Source of the DNA: Pseudoips prasinana
Lineage: Eukaryota > Arthropoda > Insecta > Lepidoptera > Nolidae
DNA: 64,000 bases
Assembly (NCBI GenBank): GCA_951640165.1
Contig: OX621252.1
Span: 1,334,501-1,398,500 of the forward strand
Reading direction: 5' to 3'
Part shown: positions 1-42,110 of the stretch, piece after piece
Layout of the letters: every line of letters begins with the position of its first letter
How positions within the stretch are numbered: the first letter of the stretch is position 1
The notes under the pieces: generated by a model
The model's input: only the letters and a program-made list of their open reading frames with translations
The model's database searches: none
What the model was told of the DNA's origin: nothing
Translations under genes and position numbers: made by a program

Positions 1-270
1 CTGTAGACATTGCATTATTAATTCAGTCATATCAGAAATAAGTCAAGTATATTAAAACTCTCGTGACACTACATAATCAGTTATATCGCACTCTACCTAT
101 CCCATTCTTGAAATGTTACAATCGCCACCAAAAATACTTATTAGTGATAGGCTTCAAGCCCCCGAACGTGACATCACGTATGCATATATGGTTTGTGTAT
201 ATTCATTGTATTTATTATATATAATATATTTATATATTACATGATATGTAAATTTGATCTGCCAATGTGT

Positions 271-490
271 ATCGTTCGTAGCTTAACGCAGAGCGCCTAC
301 CCCGAATCGGTGCTGGTTCGAGACCCGCCCGACGATAAAATTAATGATTTCCCATTTTTGAGATTAAATTAACGCTTTACATTGCGAATAATGCTATAAA
401 ATTCAGTGGTTTTAGCTCTTATTACAACACAATAGAGTTTAAAATGAGGTGCTAACTATTATACCATTGTCCGATAAAGGGTTAAAAGAT
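271..490 (+). repeat. tRNA-derived SINE-like repeat
   Basis: A tRNA-like head at about 271-345 has an A-box-like stretch (TAGCTTAACGCAGAGCG) and a B-box-like GGTTCGAGACC. It is followed by an unrelated body. The last part of the body (about 411-490) recurs in the same orientation at 11194-11270, which supports an interspersed repeat rather than a tRNA gene. The cloverleaf is not complete. The rest of 1-810 is AT-rich and I see nothing else in it. Confidence 0.45.
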
Positions 491-849
491 ATGTCCTTAT
501 TATATATCTATTTTAAATTCTAATTCCTACGAAATATATCGATTTTCATACTAGCCAGTAGTATTAAAAATAGTCGGATTATATAATATAACTTTGTATT
601 GAATTACCGTTTATAATCAAGGTTAATTGTGGCAATAAATATGCTAATTTATAATAGTCTCATGTCGACCTTGTAACATACACGGGTTTATTAATTATAA
701 TTAAACTTGCAAAAAATCAGCTAAGCTCCGAATATCCTCTTTGAAGTACGTTCGAATCCTGTTATGTACCCGCACTTATGGTTTATTTGTTGTTAATGTT
801 TTTGGGTAATAGGATTGGAGAAAAAGTTTCTTCGCATTTTTTAAGAAAA

Positions 850-1745
850 TTCATAACATTTTTTAATATATTTCAATTACATTTAAATAAAGTATGTAGG
901 TACCATTTTGTCCGATAACTTTTTGCCATCTTATAGGTAGGGACGTGATCCCATTGATATAGAAATTTTGGGACTTCTGATCAAAATACCGCGCCAAGTG
1001 GTTTTGGCAGTCCTCTTGTGATGTTAACCTGACATTCAGAATTCTTAAGAATTCTGAAAAGACCGCAGTGTCAGGTTAACAACTGAAACAGGTGGAAATC
1101 TGAAGGTGCAAGGTCAGGACTTTACGGCGGATGCATTAACACCTCCCAGCTAAACTCTATAAATTTTTGCTGAGTGGCTAAAGATGTGTGAGGTCTAGCG
1201 TTATCATGATGAAAAACCACACCCCTTCTGTTGGTTAATTGCGGCTGGTTTTTCTCAATTTCTTGCTTTAATCTCATCAGTTGTTCGCAGTAGAGTTCAG
1301 AATCAATTGTCCTGACTGGTGGTAACAGCTCATAATGAATAATGCCCTTCCAATCCCACCACACACACTGCATCACCTTGTTTCCAGTTAACCTGGGTTT
1401 CGCCACAGTCTGCAAAGCCTGACCGGCCTTTGATCACGACCTTTTTCACACATTCTTGCCGTACATGATCCACTTTTTATCACCATTTATCAGAACTTCT
1501 TCAAGAATAGTTCGGTTTCATTACGACGTAATACAGAATCACAAATGAGAAACACGGTTCATTAGGTTTCTTTCAGTGAGCTTGTGAGGTACCCAAATAT
1601 CGAGCGTTTTTATGTAACCAGTTTTTTCAAATGCGTCAAAACTGTTTTGTCGTCAATTCCCAGTTCTTTAGCTACGTCGTAATACTTTTTCAAAAATGTC
1701 ATCCATTTTATCCGTAATAGGGCGACCAGTACCTCTACCACGACT
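850..1745 (-). pseudogene. Mariner transposase pseudogene, C-terminal two thirds
   Basis: The segment at 1415-1122 encodes mariner motifs: WWDWKGIIHYELLPP and the catalytic block HHDNARPH. Just downstream the third catalytic aspartate block (SPDLAPSD) is preserved, but the codon before it is TAA where the family has tyrosine. Further 3' the text resumes as QEDCQNHLARYFDQK and ends near RWQKVIGQNGTY, as in the mariner C-terminus. Between these two blocks the reading frame is replaced by an inverted duplication at 1023-1080. Upstream, at 1745-1600, a helix-turn-helix (ELGIDDKTVLTHLKK) is readable with frameshifts. Certainly non-functional. Confidence 0.8.
1023..1080. repeat. Nested inverted repeat with 24-bp perfect palindrome
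   Basis: Twelve-base arms at 1023-1034 and 1069-1080 are exact reverse complements. Between them, 1035-1058 is a perfect 24-bp palindrome centred on TTAA. The structure sits inside the mariner transposase coding region and disrupts it. Confidence 0.85.
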
Positions 1746-1935
1746 TTATTATATAGTTGACTTACTCGATGAAACTTACCTTTTTTTAGTATAGATAATT
1801 TAAGTTCATTGAAGTTTCCGCTAGGGGGCGGTGCTAGTTAATGTATTGGAAAAAACTGCTTGTATCATCGAGGAAGTAAACTACATGAACTTGTGGTAGC
1901 CATGCAGAGCGACGTGCATCTTTGACATCAAATTT

Positions 1936-2960
1936 CCGGATTGAAAACACTTACTGTGCTACAAACTTATCTGGCCCGGTGGCCAAAAGTAGAACTAATG
2001 ACGCCAGTTTGAAATGTCAATCCATGACATTCCTGCCATTGATTGTTTGTTGCGCGTATTTATTTTTCTCTTTGTGGTTTTTAATTGTGAAAAATGCCGA
2101 AAGCTTTAAAAATTGATGCGGGGAACGTTATATTACAAGTATTGAATTATATGAAGGAAGAATAACACCTTCAGGCACCAATTATACCCTTCAATAAGTT
2201 GTATGAATGCGTAGCTGCTGCTACAGGTTAGTGTTGTCAGCTTCTGAAAAAATACGAAATTCCCCCTCGCTCTTTAAATTAAAATACATATTTTAAAATA
2301 TTCATTATTTATTTAATTTTTGCTGTTTCCTTTGTAGGTGTCTGGGAGTGATGTGTAAGAAAACTTGTGAAAGAAAAAGAGCATGGTAGATAGAATTCTG
2401 AAATCCTATCATTCATTATCATTCATTGCAGAAGCTTTTGATAAAATAATAGTCAATGAATGGCAAAAGCATTGCAATAATGTACAAAAATATTGAAAAT
2501 GTGTATCGAAAAAGGGATGGATACTTAGACGAGCCTTTCATCATTCATGGTAGTGATATTGAAAGTGAAAGCAGTGATTGCGATAATGATGATGAAATGA
2601 CTTCTGAATTAAACCATTCCGGTCACATAATAATACCTGGAGCAGCTCCGTTAGAGAACACATAGCATATATTTTATGTAAATTATCATAATTATTGTAT
2701 AAAAATATAAAGATGTTATTAAGATTAGTAATGACAGTATTTTTTGCTTTTTAGTGAAGTAACATTTACGTTACAATGTGCATATTATTTTTACCCACTT
2801 TATTGCAAAAAATATTTACTAGCAACACTAAATGCGATAACAGCGACGCTGCCACCGGGTCAGAAAAGTTTGCGGGACTGTAAACCAAATTTGTGCTACT
2901 CTCACAGATACTACAATATGACCACAAATATCGCGCCTTGCATTGCATTTTTACCTTATT
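1936..2960 (+). mobile_element. Nested non-autonomous DNA transposon with DDE-transposase remnant
   Basis: The segment interrupts mariner element 1 between the codons for ILKFYY (ending near 2961) and those for KFDVKDA (starting at 1935). Inside it, 1959-1983 and 2851-2874 form an imperfect inverted repeat sharing the core CCCGGTGGC. Between the repeats lie the first and last parts of a transposase-like gene, with the catalytic middle missing. This suits an internally deleted, non-autonomous element. The exact ends and target duplication were not resolved. Confidence 0.6.
2094..2665 (+). pseudogene. Internally deleted DDE-superfamily transposase remnant
   Basis: Translation from the ATG at 2094 gives MPKALKIDAGNVILQVLNY, then after a stop PIIPFNKLYECVAAATG. 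This resembles the N-terminal helix-turn-helix region of the insect transposase-like proteins annotated as DDE superfamily endonuclease. A splice-like GT/AG pair (about 2227 and 2337) precedes GVWE. From about 2480 the C-terminal text YRKRDGYLDEPFIIHGSD is followed by a Ser/Asp/Glu-rich tail and a stop at 2663. The DDE catalytic domain is absent. The family assignment rests on the pattern of the two ends. Confidence 0.5.
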
Positions 2961-3367
2961 AGTAGTAAAATTTTAAAATGTATCGACTTTCTTCATTAGA
3001 TTCACTCATCTTGATAGTACGAAAAACAAATGAAAATCACAAATTTTACTAACTTGAATTTGGAATTGATGTTCTTTAAAATTTAAACTTTCAATGATAC
3101 CAAAACCAGCCAGATACAAATAGTATGGCCAAAGAGATTTTATGACAAGTTCATACATACTATAATGCGAAAAGACTTTTTCCCCAACCTAATATAAACT
3201 TCTTAGGCTAGCTAATTGTTAAGTGTAAGAAAAATTTCAAAGATGCCTCACGTTTGGGCATATTAGTAGGAAAAATGATGCGACCCAGAGAAATAGAGTC
3301 AAATATTCTGTCGCCACAGAAGCTTAGTATCGTAGTCAGAGCTACATACGCGTGCGCACTGTTGCAG

Positions 3368-33800
<30,433 letters not shown>

Positions 33801-35431
33801 GCCCGCCGACCGACCACGGTACCGCTCCGGCAAGCGCATACCTACGTAATAGTCTTCAATGTTTGTTTCAACGAGTATTATTGTAAAGGTATTGTGTCCC
33901 TCGCGCTGGCAGCAGGCGGGCGGGCCCACCCTACTACCGTTGCGCAGCTCGGCTACTCATTCTGGAACTACTTGCAGACTTTAGAACATCAGTATGCCAT
34001 TTGTATTGCCGAGAAGTGCCAAGGTGCTAATACACTTTCTATGGTGAGTTACCTAACGTAATCCTTGTGCCGTCTGTTTGTATATTTCTGCGAGTTGTTC
34101 CTTTGAATCATTAACTTAATCTTCCGGAACATAATTATTACAATTTGATTACATCACAACTAGTTATATCCACAAAGGAAAAAGTTATAAAAATTCACGA
34201 AATATGTATTAAATAAATATGAAATTGAAAATATGAAATTACTTTAAGTAACATGGGGTGTCGTATTCTACTTAGTTCGAGATACATTTCCTCATGGCAT
34301 GTTAACCCGTGGGTCTTGGTCGTAGTCGTTAAACAACGGTCTTAAAGCCATGTCAGAGGCCTACTGGGCGGCTTGAACAACTCTGACGCAAATAAAGTAT
34401 GATTTTGTGTCAGTTCATTTACTTACAATTTTCTTTCCTCGATATCATAAAGCATGGAAATATTACCTGCTTTAAAAAATATTTACTTGCTTTAAATATT
34501 ATATATTTACACATTTGACACCGCATCAAAATTCAACAAGGTAACCTTAACCGGCTGGCATAGAACATAATTTATTTTTTCGTAATTAAAACTGCACATC
34601 TGCTTTTTTTTTCAATTACGATATTTTTTTGTAATAATTACCAAATAAAGTCTCTTTACTAGTAACTGACAGATGTCAAATGTGATTAAATTGGCCCTGT
34701 ATCAACTTGAAATAGTTGTCTTTGTCATTCCAATATCATTTTACAGTTGAGTGAATGAGACACACTATATGTCTCGCTGATCTGTGTTGCATTCCATGAA
34801 TGAGTGCACAGAATCTTTTGTAATATTATGCTGCCACAAAATTATGCGGAGATTATATGAATGGTTGTCTAACTACCTGCATTCCGACATTAGTAGTAGG
34901 TATAACAAATTATTTGTTTACTGTTTTTTTTATTGACATTTATTTATTATTTATTCTTACAAATAAAATCTTTTTATAAAGTTCTTTGTTGTGAACAAAT
35001 ATATTTTTTAAGTTAATTATTTCTAAGTGTTACTGCGATTATTTAATGTCACAAATAGAAATGCTAGAATATATCATATCACGATTTATATTATACCATA
35101 GAATAAGCGTGGGCGTTAAATGGTTATTAATTACGTAAATCACAAAAAATCATTAATTTTATTAACATTTAATAGTTTTATTTAATTTATTTAAGTAATA
35201 AGTCACATGAAACATCATTATACACTAACATTATTGCAAGAAATACATGAAACTTGACTTATCGGGATAAGGACGTAACCGACAAGATATTGAGCTTTAG
35301 TTGGACCTTTTAGCCTTTGACGTAAGTTAGCTATAAAAGCACCAAAACTTTTAATCCCAGATCAGAGAGTTGGAGCTACCTCGGTCGTGCTTTTGGGGTT
35401 ATTGAGGAGTAAGCTAGTGAATGCGTGGGCC
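33801..35431. other. PKD 3' UTR and intergenic AT-rich DNA
   Basis: No ORF with a recognisable family was found. AATAAA hexamers at about 34212 and 34391 are candidate poly(A) signals for PKD. The rest is AT-rich. Confidence 0.4.
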
Positions 35432-35490
35432 GAGGGCGTTACGAAAAGTGTGATCTGGCGAGGAACTTGAGAGAGATATAAGTTAGTGTT
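35432..35490 (+). repeat. Interspersed repeat, copy 3 of 3 (with 4985-5115 and about 20266-20330)
   Basis: TTACGAAAAGTGTGATCTGG followed by CGAGG and GAGAGATATAAGTTA matches the left part of the fold-back at 20301-20540. The following 35500-35990 shows no recognisable feature. Confidence 0.45.
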
Positions 35491-35991
35491 GCGGGTTGTG
35501 TGTGTGGACGAGAAAATGATGTAGGCTGATTTTAGGTTTCAATTGATGTATTGAAATAGTGAGGTTATACAACTATTTTTTTTTTACGGAATTATACTGA
35601 CGGCGGTCAGAATCTAAGATTGAATGAGACCCGCCACGCGCACAGAAACTTAGGAAGATATAAATAAAATATGTCGTGATATTATTTCACTGCGATTGGT
35701 CCGCGATGACGTGATACTTTTCTATGATTGGCGGACATCCGATAGCTAAATAAGATGCGGGGGATGCTAAGCTTCACAGCGCCATCTAGGTTAAGATGCT
35801 GTTTTAGTTGTCAGTCGCCAACAGTTAGTGAAGATAGAAAGAGAGAGAGTTGCATTTCGTATATTACTGTGGCGGAGGGGTGGGGGTGTAGAGATGGGGG
35901 AGCACACATTTTCTTTCTCTCACAGCCAGTTACGTTTCGTATATCTAAGTTCAGTCGTGTGGTCTAAACCACTATTGTTTTTTTATTAGAT

Positions 35992-36306
35992 ACTAGCTGT
36001 GCCCCGCGGTTCTACCCGCGTTAAACTTTATAAATTATCACTTCTCTTGAAGGCGATAGCGGGATAATATGTAGCCTATATGTTGACTCGACCTCTTAGT
36101 AATATTTATGCTAAATTTGAAGTAAATCCATGCTGTAATTTTTGAGTTTAGCCCGGACATATATACATGCAGATAAACAGACAAAAGTTCTAAAAATTAT
36201 ATTTTTGGCTTCGATATCGATTGTAGATCACGCCCCAAATATCCATTTAAAAAAATATTCAATGTACAGTTTCGACTTTCCTACGATTTTATTATATGTA
36301 TAGATT
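35992..36306 (+). repeat. GCCCCGCGG-family interspersed repeat, copy D
   Basis: It starts with GCCCCGCGGTTCTACCCGCG. The body contains GTTTAGCCCGGACATA and TGTAGATCACGCCCCAA, and it ends with TTATTATATGTATAGATTTT. It is inverted relative to copies B and C and is the most complete copy. Confidence 0.7.
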
Positions 36307-36315
36307 TTAGTCATC

Positions 36316-36385
36316 ATCGTTGGTCTAGCGGTAACATCTTCTACCGCAAATAATGGCAATTCAAATCTAGGATTAGGCAAAAATG
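36316..36385 (+). repeat. Possible tRNA-derived SINE head
   Basis: CGTTGGTCTAGCGGTAACAT resembles the A box of the SINE at 40232-40604. GCAATTCAAATC is a weak B box. The body is not clear. Confidence 0.35.
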
Positions 36386-37307
36386 TTTATGTATGAGGAC
36401 GGCGGCAGCGGCTCGGAGTCTGCACATTGTCGGTGCCATACGCCCAGGAGCCTCCATTCTTCCAAACGTTTCAGTATATCGTCCTAATTGATCATGAGAG
36501 TGAAGAAAATCTGTTATGTTTATTGCAGCTAATGCTTGCAGGTAACACAATACCTTCATGAATTAGTCTGTGTAGAGTGGAAAGATCGCGTAGTTTTAAG
36601 CGATTCCATATTAAAGTGACTGAGCCTTATATTATATTGGGATTCATATGCAAATAACTTGCTTCATCAATTTCCTTGACACTGAACGAGCGACTCCATG
36701 TCAAAAAAAACTTGAGAGGTTTCAAGGGACACCCGGATGGAACGAAGTTATTTCTTATTATTTATTATGTACAAAACACCTGTATACCCTCAACAAAAAT
36801 AATCGTCGCGACACCACACTGTTCAATGCGAAATAGAAATGAAAATATATGGCTTGCTTTCTATAAGAGAGAGAGAGACAGACAGAGAAACATACGCCGC
36901 ACAGATGCAAAAAGTGTCGTGACAACTTTTCGTAAGAATTTTTTCCGTCTAGCCCCCTTTCACAACGTCCATCAAAACATTTTAAGACACGAAGATAAGT
37001 AGTTAATGGAAAACTTAAAATTGCAATTTTCAAACAAAATAAATAGCAGAATTAACTGCATAAAAAGTAAACACGCTTTATCTACGAAAAGTCACTGACC
37101 TAGTGCGCGGCGTGGTGCGGCGTGCAGCGGGCGGCGGCCGTATACCTATTATTACGGACTCCGATCTACATCATGTTGAAAATTATGAAAATGAAAAATA
37201 ATTTCCTGTGGCTAAAGTATTCATTGGATTTGATTGATTTTTTGTATACGGGTAAAGAGCATGCCATTCTTTACATGGTTTAGAGGAATGTCAATCGTCC
37301 TGCTCCA

Positions 37308-37311
<4 letters not shown>

Positions 37312-37402
<91 letters not shown>
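37312..37402. repeat. TA microsatellite, about 45 units
   Basis: Uninterrupted TA dinucleotides. The flanks at 36400-38960 are AT-rich without a recognised gene. Confidence 0.97.
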
Positions 37403-37405
<3 letters not shown>

Positions 37406-38149
37406 AGTATTGTTAACCTTAAGCCTAATATGGCAATGTAATATCTTTCCTGAATGGTACTGGAACTGTTTTGGTTTGGACGTCCTTTTTCATCCCGAGT
37501 GGTCGCTTTGTTGTATTAATGAAAAAACCTACCTAACTTTATTTATAAATATATGTAATTCGCTCTCACTTCTTCGTCTAATAAACACCTAGTCTCTAAG
37601 CAATTTAACGTAATCTAAGTTATTAAAATAATATCAACTGTATGTTTTTTAATTCAAGACTATTTACAGATACCCACTTTTAGTGCATTTCCCATTGTAT
37701 TTGTTTATTTGACAGATGCTAACTATATAATTATTTATCAGTCGGGTAGACGTAATTTTACAAAGATTGTCTTGAATTAAATAAAACTAGTTAAATTTTA
37801 TGGTAAGTTTTTAATCTACTTTAGTAGAATTTATTTATATTATACAAATGTCTTAATATAATAATTTTCTACGTTGTATGTAGTAATGATTTAGTATTAG
37901 ATTATTTCGCCTATTTGTCAAATGATTTGCGTCTCTTAAAGCAACCGTGATTATTAAGTACATGAAGGAAATCTAGAAAACTCACTTTAGAATTTAAACT
38001 TTATGTTGTGGTCTGAAGGTACATTTTACTAGTAAAACTATACATTAATTATTTACATCGAAACTTAGATTCCCTTTAGGACGTTTCTACGGGGTGAAAT
38101 TACATAAGTGTGGGAATATTTTCAAGAATATTACGTACCGATAACATCG

Positions 38150-38189
38150 AGAAATTCTGTCTAATGTTATAACATTAGACAGAATTTCT
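38150..38189. repeat. Perfect 40-bp palindrome, no spacer
   Basis: AGAAATTCTGTCTAATGTTA at 38150-38169 is followed immediately by its exact reverse complement. Confidence 0.92.
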
Positions 38190-38961
38190 GCCCGAAATAT
38201 AAATCCAAACTATCCAAAGAATCACTCAAATACTCCCAAAAAAATCATCAAAATCGGATCAGTTGTTTAGGAGGAGTTAAGTGACTAATATACAACAGAA
38301 GAGTTATGTATGCAAGATGTAACATAAATAGTTTATCAAAATAAAGGAGCTTCATTTTTCTGTGGAACTGAACAACGTGTATAAAATCAACTTGCAATAA
38401 ATAATATAATAAATTGACTTCCCATACAAACATAGCAATCAACTTTTAATGTATTTTTTCTGATTTCACTTACCGGTTTTGCTTATGGGTACGTGGTGTT
38501 CCATAAATTCCCTACACTATGTTACACCTTGTATATAAAGAGAGAAATATAACAAAATTCCCAATGGAATTTGTCTTGGAAATGTTCCCTCACTAATTTG
38601 ATTGCTCCTCATTTTTTTATTATTTGAACTACGGATGTTTATTTATGAATTTTTATATTGTATTTCCTAACTTAAGTTTTTAATTGGATTACCTCTATTG
38701 GTATGGTTTGGATATGAAACAGATTTTATATATGAAATTGTGAGGTGTTCAATTATTATTTGTAAATTAAGTTCCGAATAACTGTTAAATATACTTTCTG
38801 AATTTGCATTTAAAAATATATATTCGTATTTGTAATCTAAACATCAGTATCTTCCAAACAGATTAGTAGTGCCAAGATTTGTGATCATTTTAACACAACT
38901 ATTTTGTAAATATTTACTATAATCAATAAATTTGAAACACCAAATTGTTACAAATGAAGTA

Positions 38962-39096
38962 CAGACGCCATCACATCAAGCTACCCCAATCTGTCAAATT
39001 TCCCCAATTGAAAGTAAGCCTTATGCTTTTGTGATAAAGTTGAAAATCTATAAAAGATTTTTTACAGATTGGGGTAGCTGGATGTGCTGGCGTCTG
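38962..39096. mobile_element. 135-bp MITE, copy 1
   Basis: Terminal inverted repeats CAGACGCCATCACATCAAGC... and ...GTGCTGGCGTCTG of about 40 bp are flanked by TA on both sides. The interior is shared with 45089-45223, which has the same length. The TA target points to a Tc1/mariner-mobilised element. Confidence 0.85.
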
Positions 39097-40218
39097 TACA
39101 TAGATAACTATGAAATTGTTATGATCTTCCCGGTAAATTAAATCTATTTATTGCCAAAAGTAGAACGTTTAATATTAATGTCACTGAACGATATTCTTTA
39201 CGGTATTTTAAAAGTTCGCGCTGACGGAACGGTGCGGTGTTGCAAATGTCTGTCAGTAAGCTCTACCGGCCTAACCCTGGCATATCCATAACTATGTAGC
39301 TTCCTTCAACGTCAACTATTCACATTGCTTTACTTGCACAACCTACTATGGGGGGGATTACCTTCTTTACAATGTTACTCAGTTGGTGCAATGCAGAGAA
39401 CTCTAAATAATCAAGGAGCACTGTTACAATACATCAGAAATGGTCGAGCTAGCAAGGTGCCAACAAGGCATTAAGCCCCAAACAACAAATACAAAACAAT
39501 AAATAAATAAATACTCAGTTGGTAGACTAATTTGCAAGGCGGTTCAAGCCCCTGATTACCTCTATTGTCCAGTGAAGCAGTGAAAGCTTCCTAAGTTAAA
39601 TGTGACGTCATATTAAATAAATTATTATTGTAAGGCTGGCTAAGGGAATTGGTACACCACGCTGCATGTTGTGTGTCGACGCACCTACGCGCGTACTTGC
39701 GGGCGTGCAGATCTGCATCATCGTGCGGGTTTTTACGCACTCACGCGCGTAATGCATTTCATGGATTCACGGCGGCTCTGTCTTATTTCATTCAAAGCTG
39801 TTCGCTGTGTTGGTAGTGCAGTGTGGAGCATGGCGTCAGTTTTGATATTTGAAATGGTTATTAGTGTGGAACTTATTCAGGATGCTGCAGTTATACTGTT
39901 TGGTTTTTGTACAGTAAATTTTAATAGAAATCGTGCTCATTGTTTCACTTTCTGCGCTCTGTTATTGTATTCATCGCATTTCATATTCCAAATAGCTGGG
40001 TGATTTTCGATTTCGAATATAAATCGATTGATATCGAGATCCATTTTCAAACACTCGTCAAGCCTTTCCAAAATCCCGCACGGCGCTGCGGTACTCGCTG
40101 TGCCATACCTTGCGTGTCGGCCCGCACCACGCGTGGGGGTGCATGTTTCACCGCTTGTAGGCGCGTGATCTGCATGAACGCGCGTGGATGCGTGCGCAGT
40201 GTGTTGGACTGTGCGTGT
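39097..40218. other. Intergenic region with ACGCG-rich segments
   Basis: A tRNA-like stretch near 39515-39560 (CAGTTGGTAGACT, GGTTCAAGCCCC) may be a SINE head. Two GC-rich stretches full of ACGCGCG and TGCGTGC words (39660-39760 and 40120-40215) resemble the segment after the SINE (40617-40700). They may be one disrupted repetitive element into which the SINE inserted. The open frame 39671-40003 has no recognisable similarity. Confidence 0.35.
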
Positions 40219-40616
40219 TTCCTATACAATAAATAATAATGTCCTCCTAGCCGCAATCCGGCCACGGCGGCCAGTCTCAATAGAGATTAGCCATCTGCGC
40301 GGGACATATTATAGTGTACAAGTGTGTGCGCAAACACAGAAGCACTTTCTATTCCATCACTCTCATGATCCGATGGGACGCCTAGCGACACGACCGGAAA
40401 GAGGTCAGGTACAGGACCGACGGCTTTACGTGCTCTCCGAGGCACGGGGGTATAATACCACCAACTCCCAGACTTTGGGCATATACTGAGAAATTTTTCT
40501 TTTTACAGAAAAGTCCCAAAATCACTTTAGCACGACCCGGGATTTGAACCCAGGACCTCGTTCTCTGCGGGTGAACACGCTACCGCTAGACCAACGAGGC
40601 AGTCGTTTCTATACAA
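40219..40616 (-). repeat. tRNA-derived SINE with target-site duplication, copy 2
   Basis: On the minus strand the head at 40604 reads CTCGTTGGTCTAGCGGTAGC (box A) and GGGTTCAAATCCCGG (box B). The body matches 19786-20145 and the tail is AT-rich near 40235. Near-identical 12-bp flanks (TTTCCTATACAA at about 40220 and TTTCTATACAA at about 40606) look like target-site duplications. The SINE proper is about 40232-40604. Confidence 0.8.
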
Positions 40617-41256
40617 ACGGAGATACTGACAAGCAACGTTAGAACACGCACTCACGCACTACGCTGCGTCATGCGGGGCACTGCGCCAACCGCCTGAGTG
40701 GTGTGAATAGTTTATGTCAAGAGACCACGTCTTTAGCTGACTGTCTTGTCAATAAGCGTAAATTTTCCAATTACAAGTACAATTGTTATTAGTAGAAGAT
40801 ATTATTTGCGAAGCTAGCTACTGCGTTATGTTTTATGCCTTGTATCGTAAATTTAAATAAATATAAAATGTAAATGTAGCCGATAAGGAGGGACCTGCTT
40901 ATAAGTATACGCAGGTCGTATCGCGAATTGGATGTAAGTGGGAAGCATGGATATTGGCATCGAAAGAAATAGCCCTTCAATATAAAATATTATATTTGTA
41001 TAGATTTTTTACATTTAGTCTGAAATTAAACTCCTTGATTCATCTTGAATTGGGTGATATTTTTAACTTGTATAAAGTTTAGTCAGTAATTTAATTATAA
41101 AGGATTACGTAGAACCATTCCGGCAACTTTGAGAGATTTGACCCGAGCGTGTTGTGCTCCGGGATTATGATCAGGGCCTGATTTACTCACAGACTAATCA
41201 GGCTTGAGTCTAGAAGGCAAAAAACGTAGGGGTGCTGAAAAATAACGTTACAAATA

Positions 41257-41655
41257 CAACATGTAACGTAATTAACGCACACCCTCAAACACCTCAATTA
41301 GAATATTAGGTTGTAATCATAATACATACACAATTTTTTTTATTTTACATGTATAATATGCATTGTTGTGTACTAAATTACTTTCTTGCAATAAATTTTA
41401 TTTTTCTTTATTTTGTGTTGAATGATGGAATTTATATAAATACAAATAAAACTGCGATTTAAAAGTCTTATTACTTTGACTTCCGGTCCATTTCAATTTG
41501 TTTTGACTGTACAGAGTTAAAATAACGATAATTCCCGTAGTTTTATTTTTATTTTGGAATATAAAATTACCTATATCAAAAATTATATAAAACGATTCAG
41601 TAAACGATTCTGAACAAACTGTTTTCAGGATGTGCGTTAATTACGTTACATGTTG
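41257..41655. mobile_element. About 400-bp MITE, copy 1
   Basis: The ends CAACATGTAACGTAATTAAC and its inverted counterpart at 41640-41655 are flanked by TA. The interior is shared, in opposite orientation, with 49423-49823. No ORF. Confidence 0.8.
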
Positions 41656-41705
41656 TATATATAATAATACATGTCTTGGGACAACTAACACACTGTCATC
41701 TGACG

Positions 41706-41895
41706 GTCACCGTAGCCTAGTTGGTAGTGCTCCTGCCTACGAAGCTGGTGGTCCTGGGTTCGAATCCCGGTAAGTGCAAATATTTGTGTGATGAGCACGA
41801 ATATTTGTTTCTGAGTCATGGATGTTTTCTATCTATATAAGTATGTATATCGTCACCTGGTACCCATAGTACAAGTTTATTGTCCCTAGATATCC
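41706..41895 (+). repeat. tRNA-derived SINE, plus strand
   Basis: Box A TAGCCTAGTTGGTAGTG and box B GGGTTCGAATCCC are followed by the body GTGATGAGCACGAATATTTG and GAGTCATGGATGTTTTCTAT, well known from Lepidoptera. Confidence 0.8.
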
Positions 41896-41914
41896 CTAGA
41901 AAATGAAAAATATA

Positions 41915-42020
41915 AAAAAAATCGTGTTCATCACATAAATATTTAGTCTGGATGAGAATCGAACCCACAACCTCTCAGGCAGCAGTCAGGGTCACTAAGC
42001 ACTAGACCAAACAGGTCAGA
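41915..42020 (-). repeat. tRNA-derived SINE, minus strand (tail-to-tail with previous)
   Basis: On the minus strand it has TGGTCTAGTGCTTAGTGACC (box A) and GGGTTCGATTCTC (box B), with a short body CTAAATATTTATGTGATGAA. The two SINEs meet at their 3' sides near 41900-41915. Confidence 0.7.
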
Positions 42021-42110
42021 CATGCAGGCAGATTATCTTTCTCAGTTTCTCTAATAGTTATGTGCCGATATTTAAGTTTTACTTTAGTCGTGTTTTTTTT
42101 TCGGTGAGTA

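Larger units (their letters stand above)
810..3192 (-). mobile_element. Mariner element 1, degenerate, interrupted by a nested transposon
   Basis: Matching inverted ends lie at about 810-840 (GGATTGGAGAAAAAGTTTC) and 3163-3192 (reverse complement GGTTGGGGAAAAAGTCTTTT). Between them, on the minus strand, lie mariner transposase pieces in the correct order: N-terminus at 3009-2957, the helix-turn-helix linker at about 1935-1915, the second helix-turn-helix and the catalytic region at about 1745-1100, and the C-terminus at about 1020-850. Mariners are usually about 1.3 kb. This one is 2.4 kb because a second transposon (about 1936-2960) and a further short insert (about 1755-1905) split it. It has stops and frameshifts and is inactive. 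Confidence 0.8.

Noticed and set aside
37221..37416. Frames encoding IYIYIY runs
   Set aside because: Translation of a TA microsatellite.
39671..40003. 110-codon ORF as a gene
   Set aside because: Lies in an ACGCG-rich repetitive stretch; no motif or splice context.
40540..40604. Functional tRNA gene (minus strand)
   Set aside because: Box A and B are present, but the acceptor stem does not close and a SINE body follows; it is a SINE head.
41706..41775. Functional tRNA gene (plus strand)
   Set aside because: Same reason: it continues into a SINE body common in Lepidoptera.
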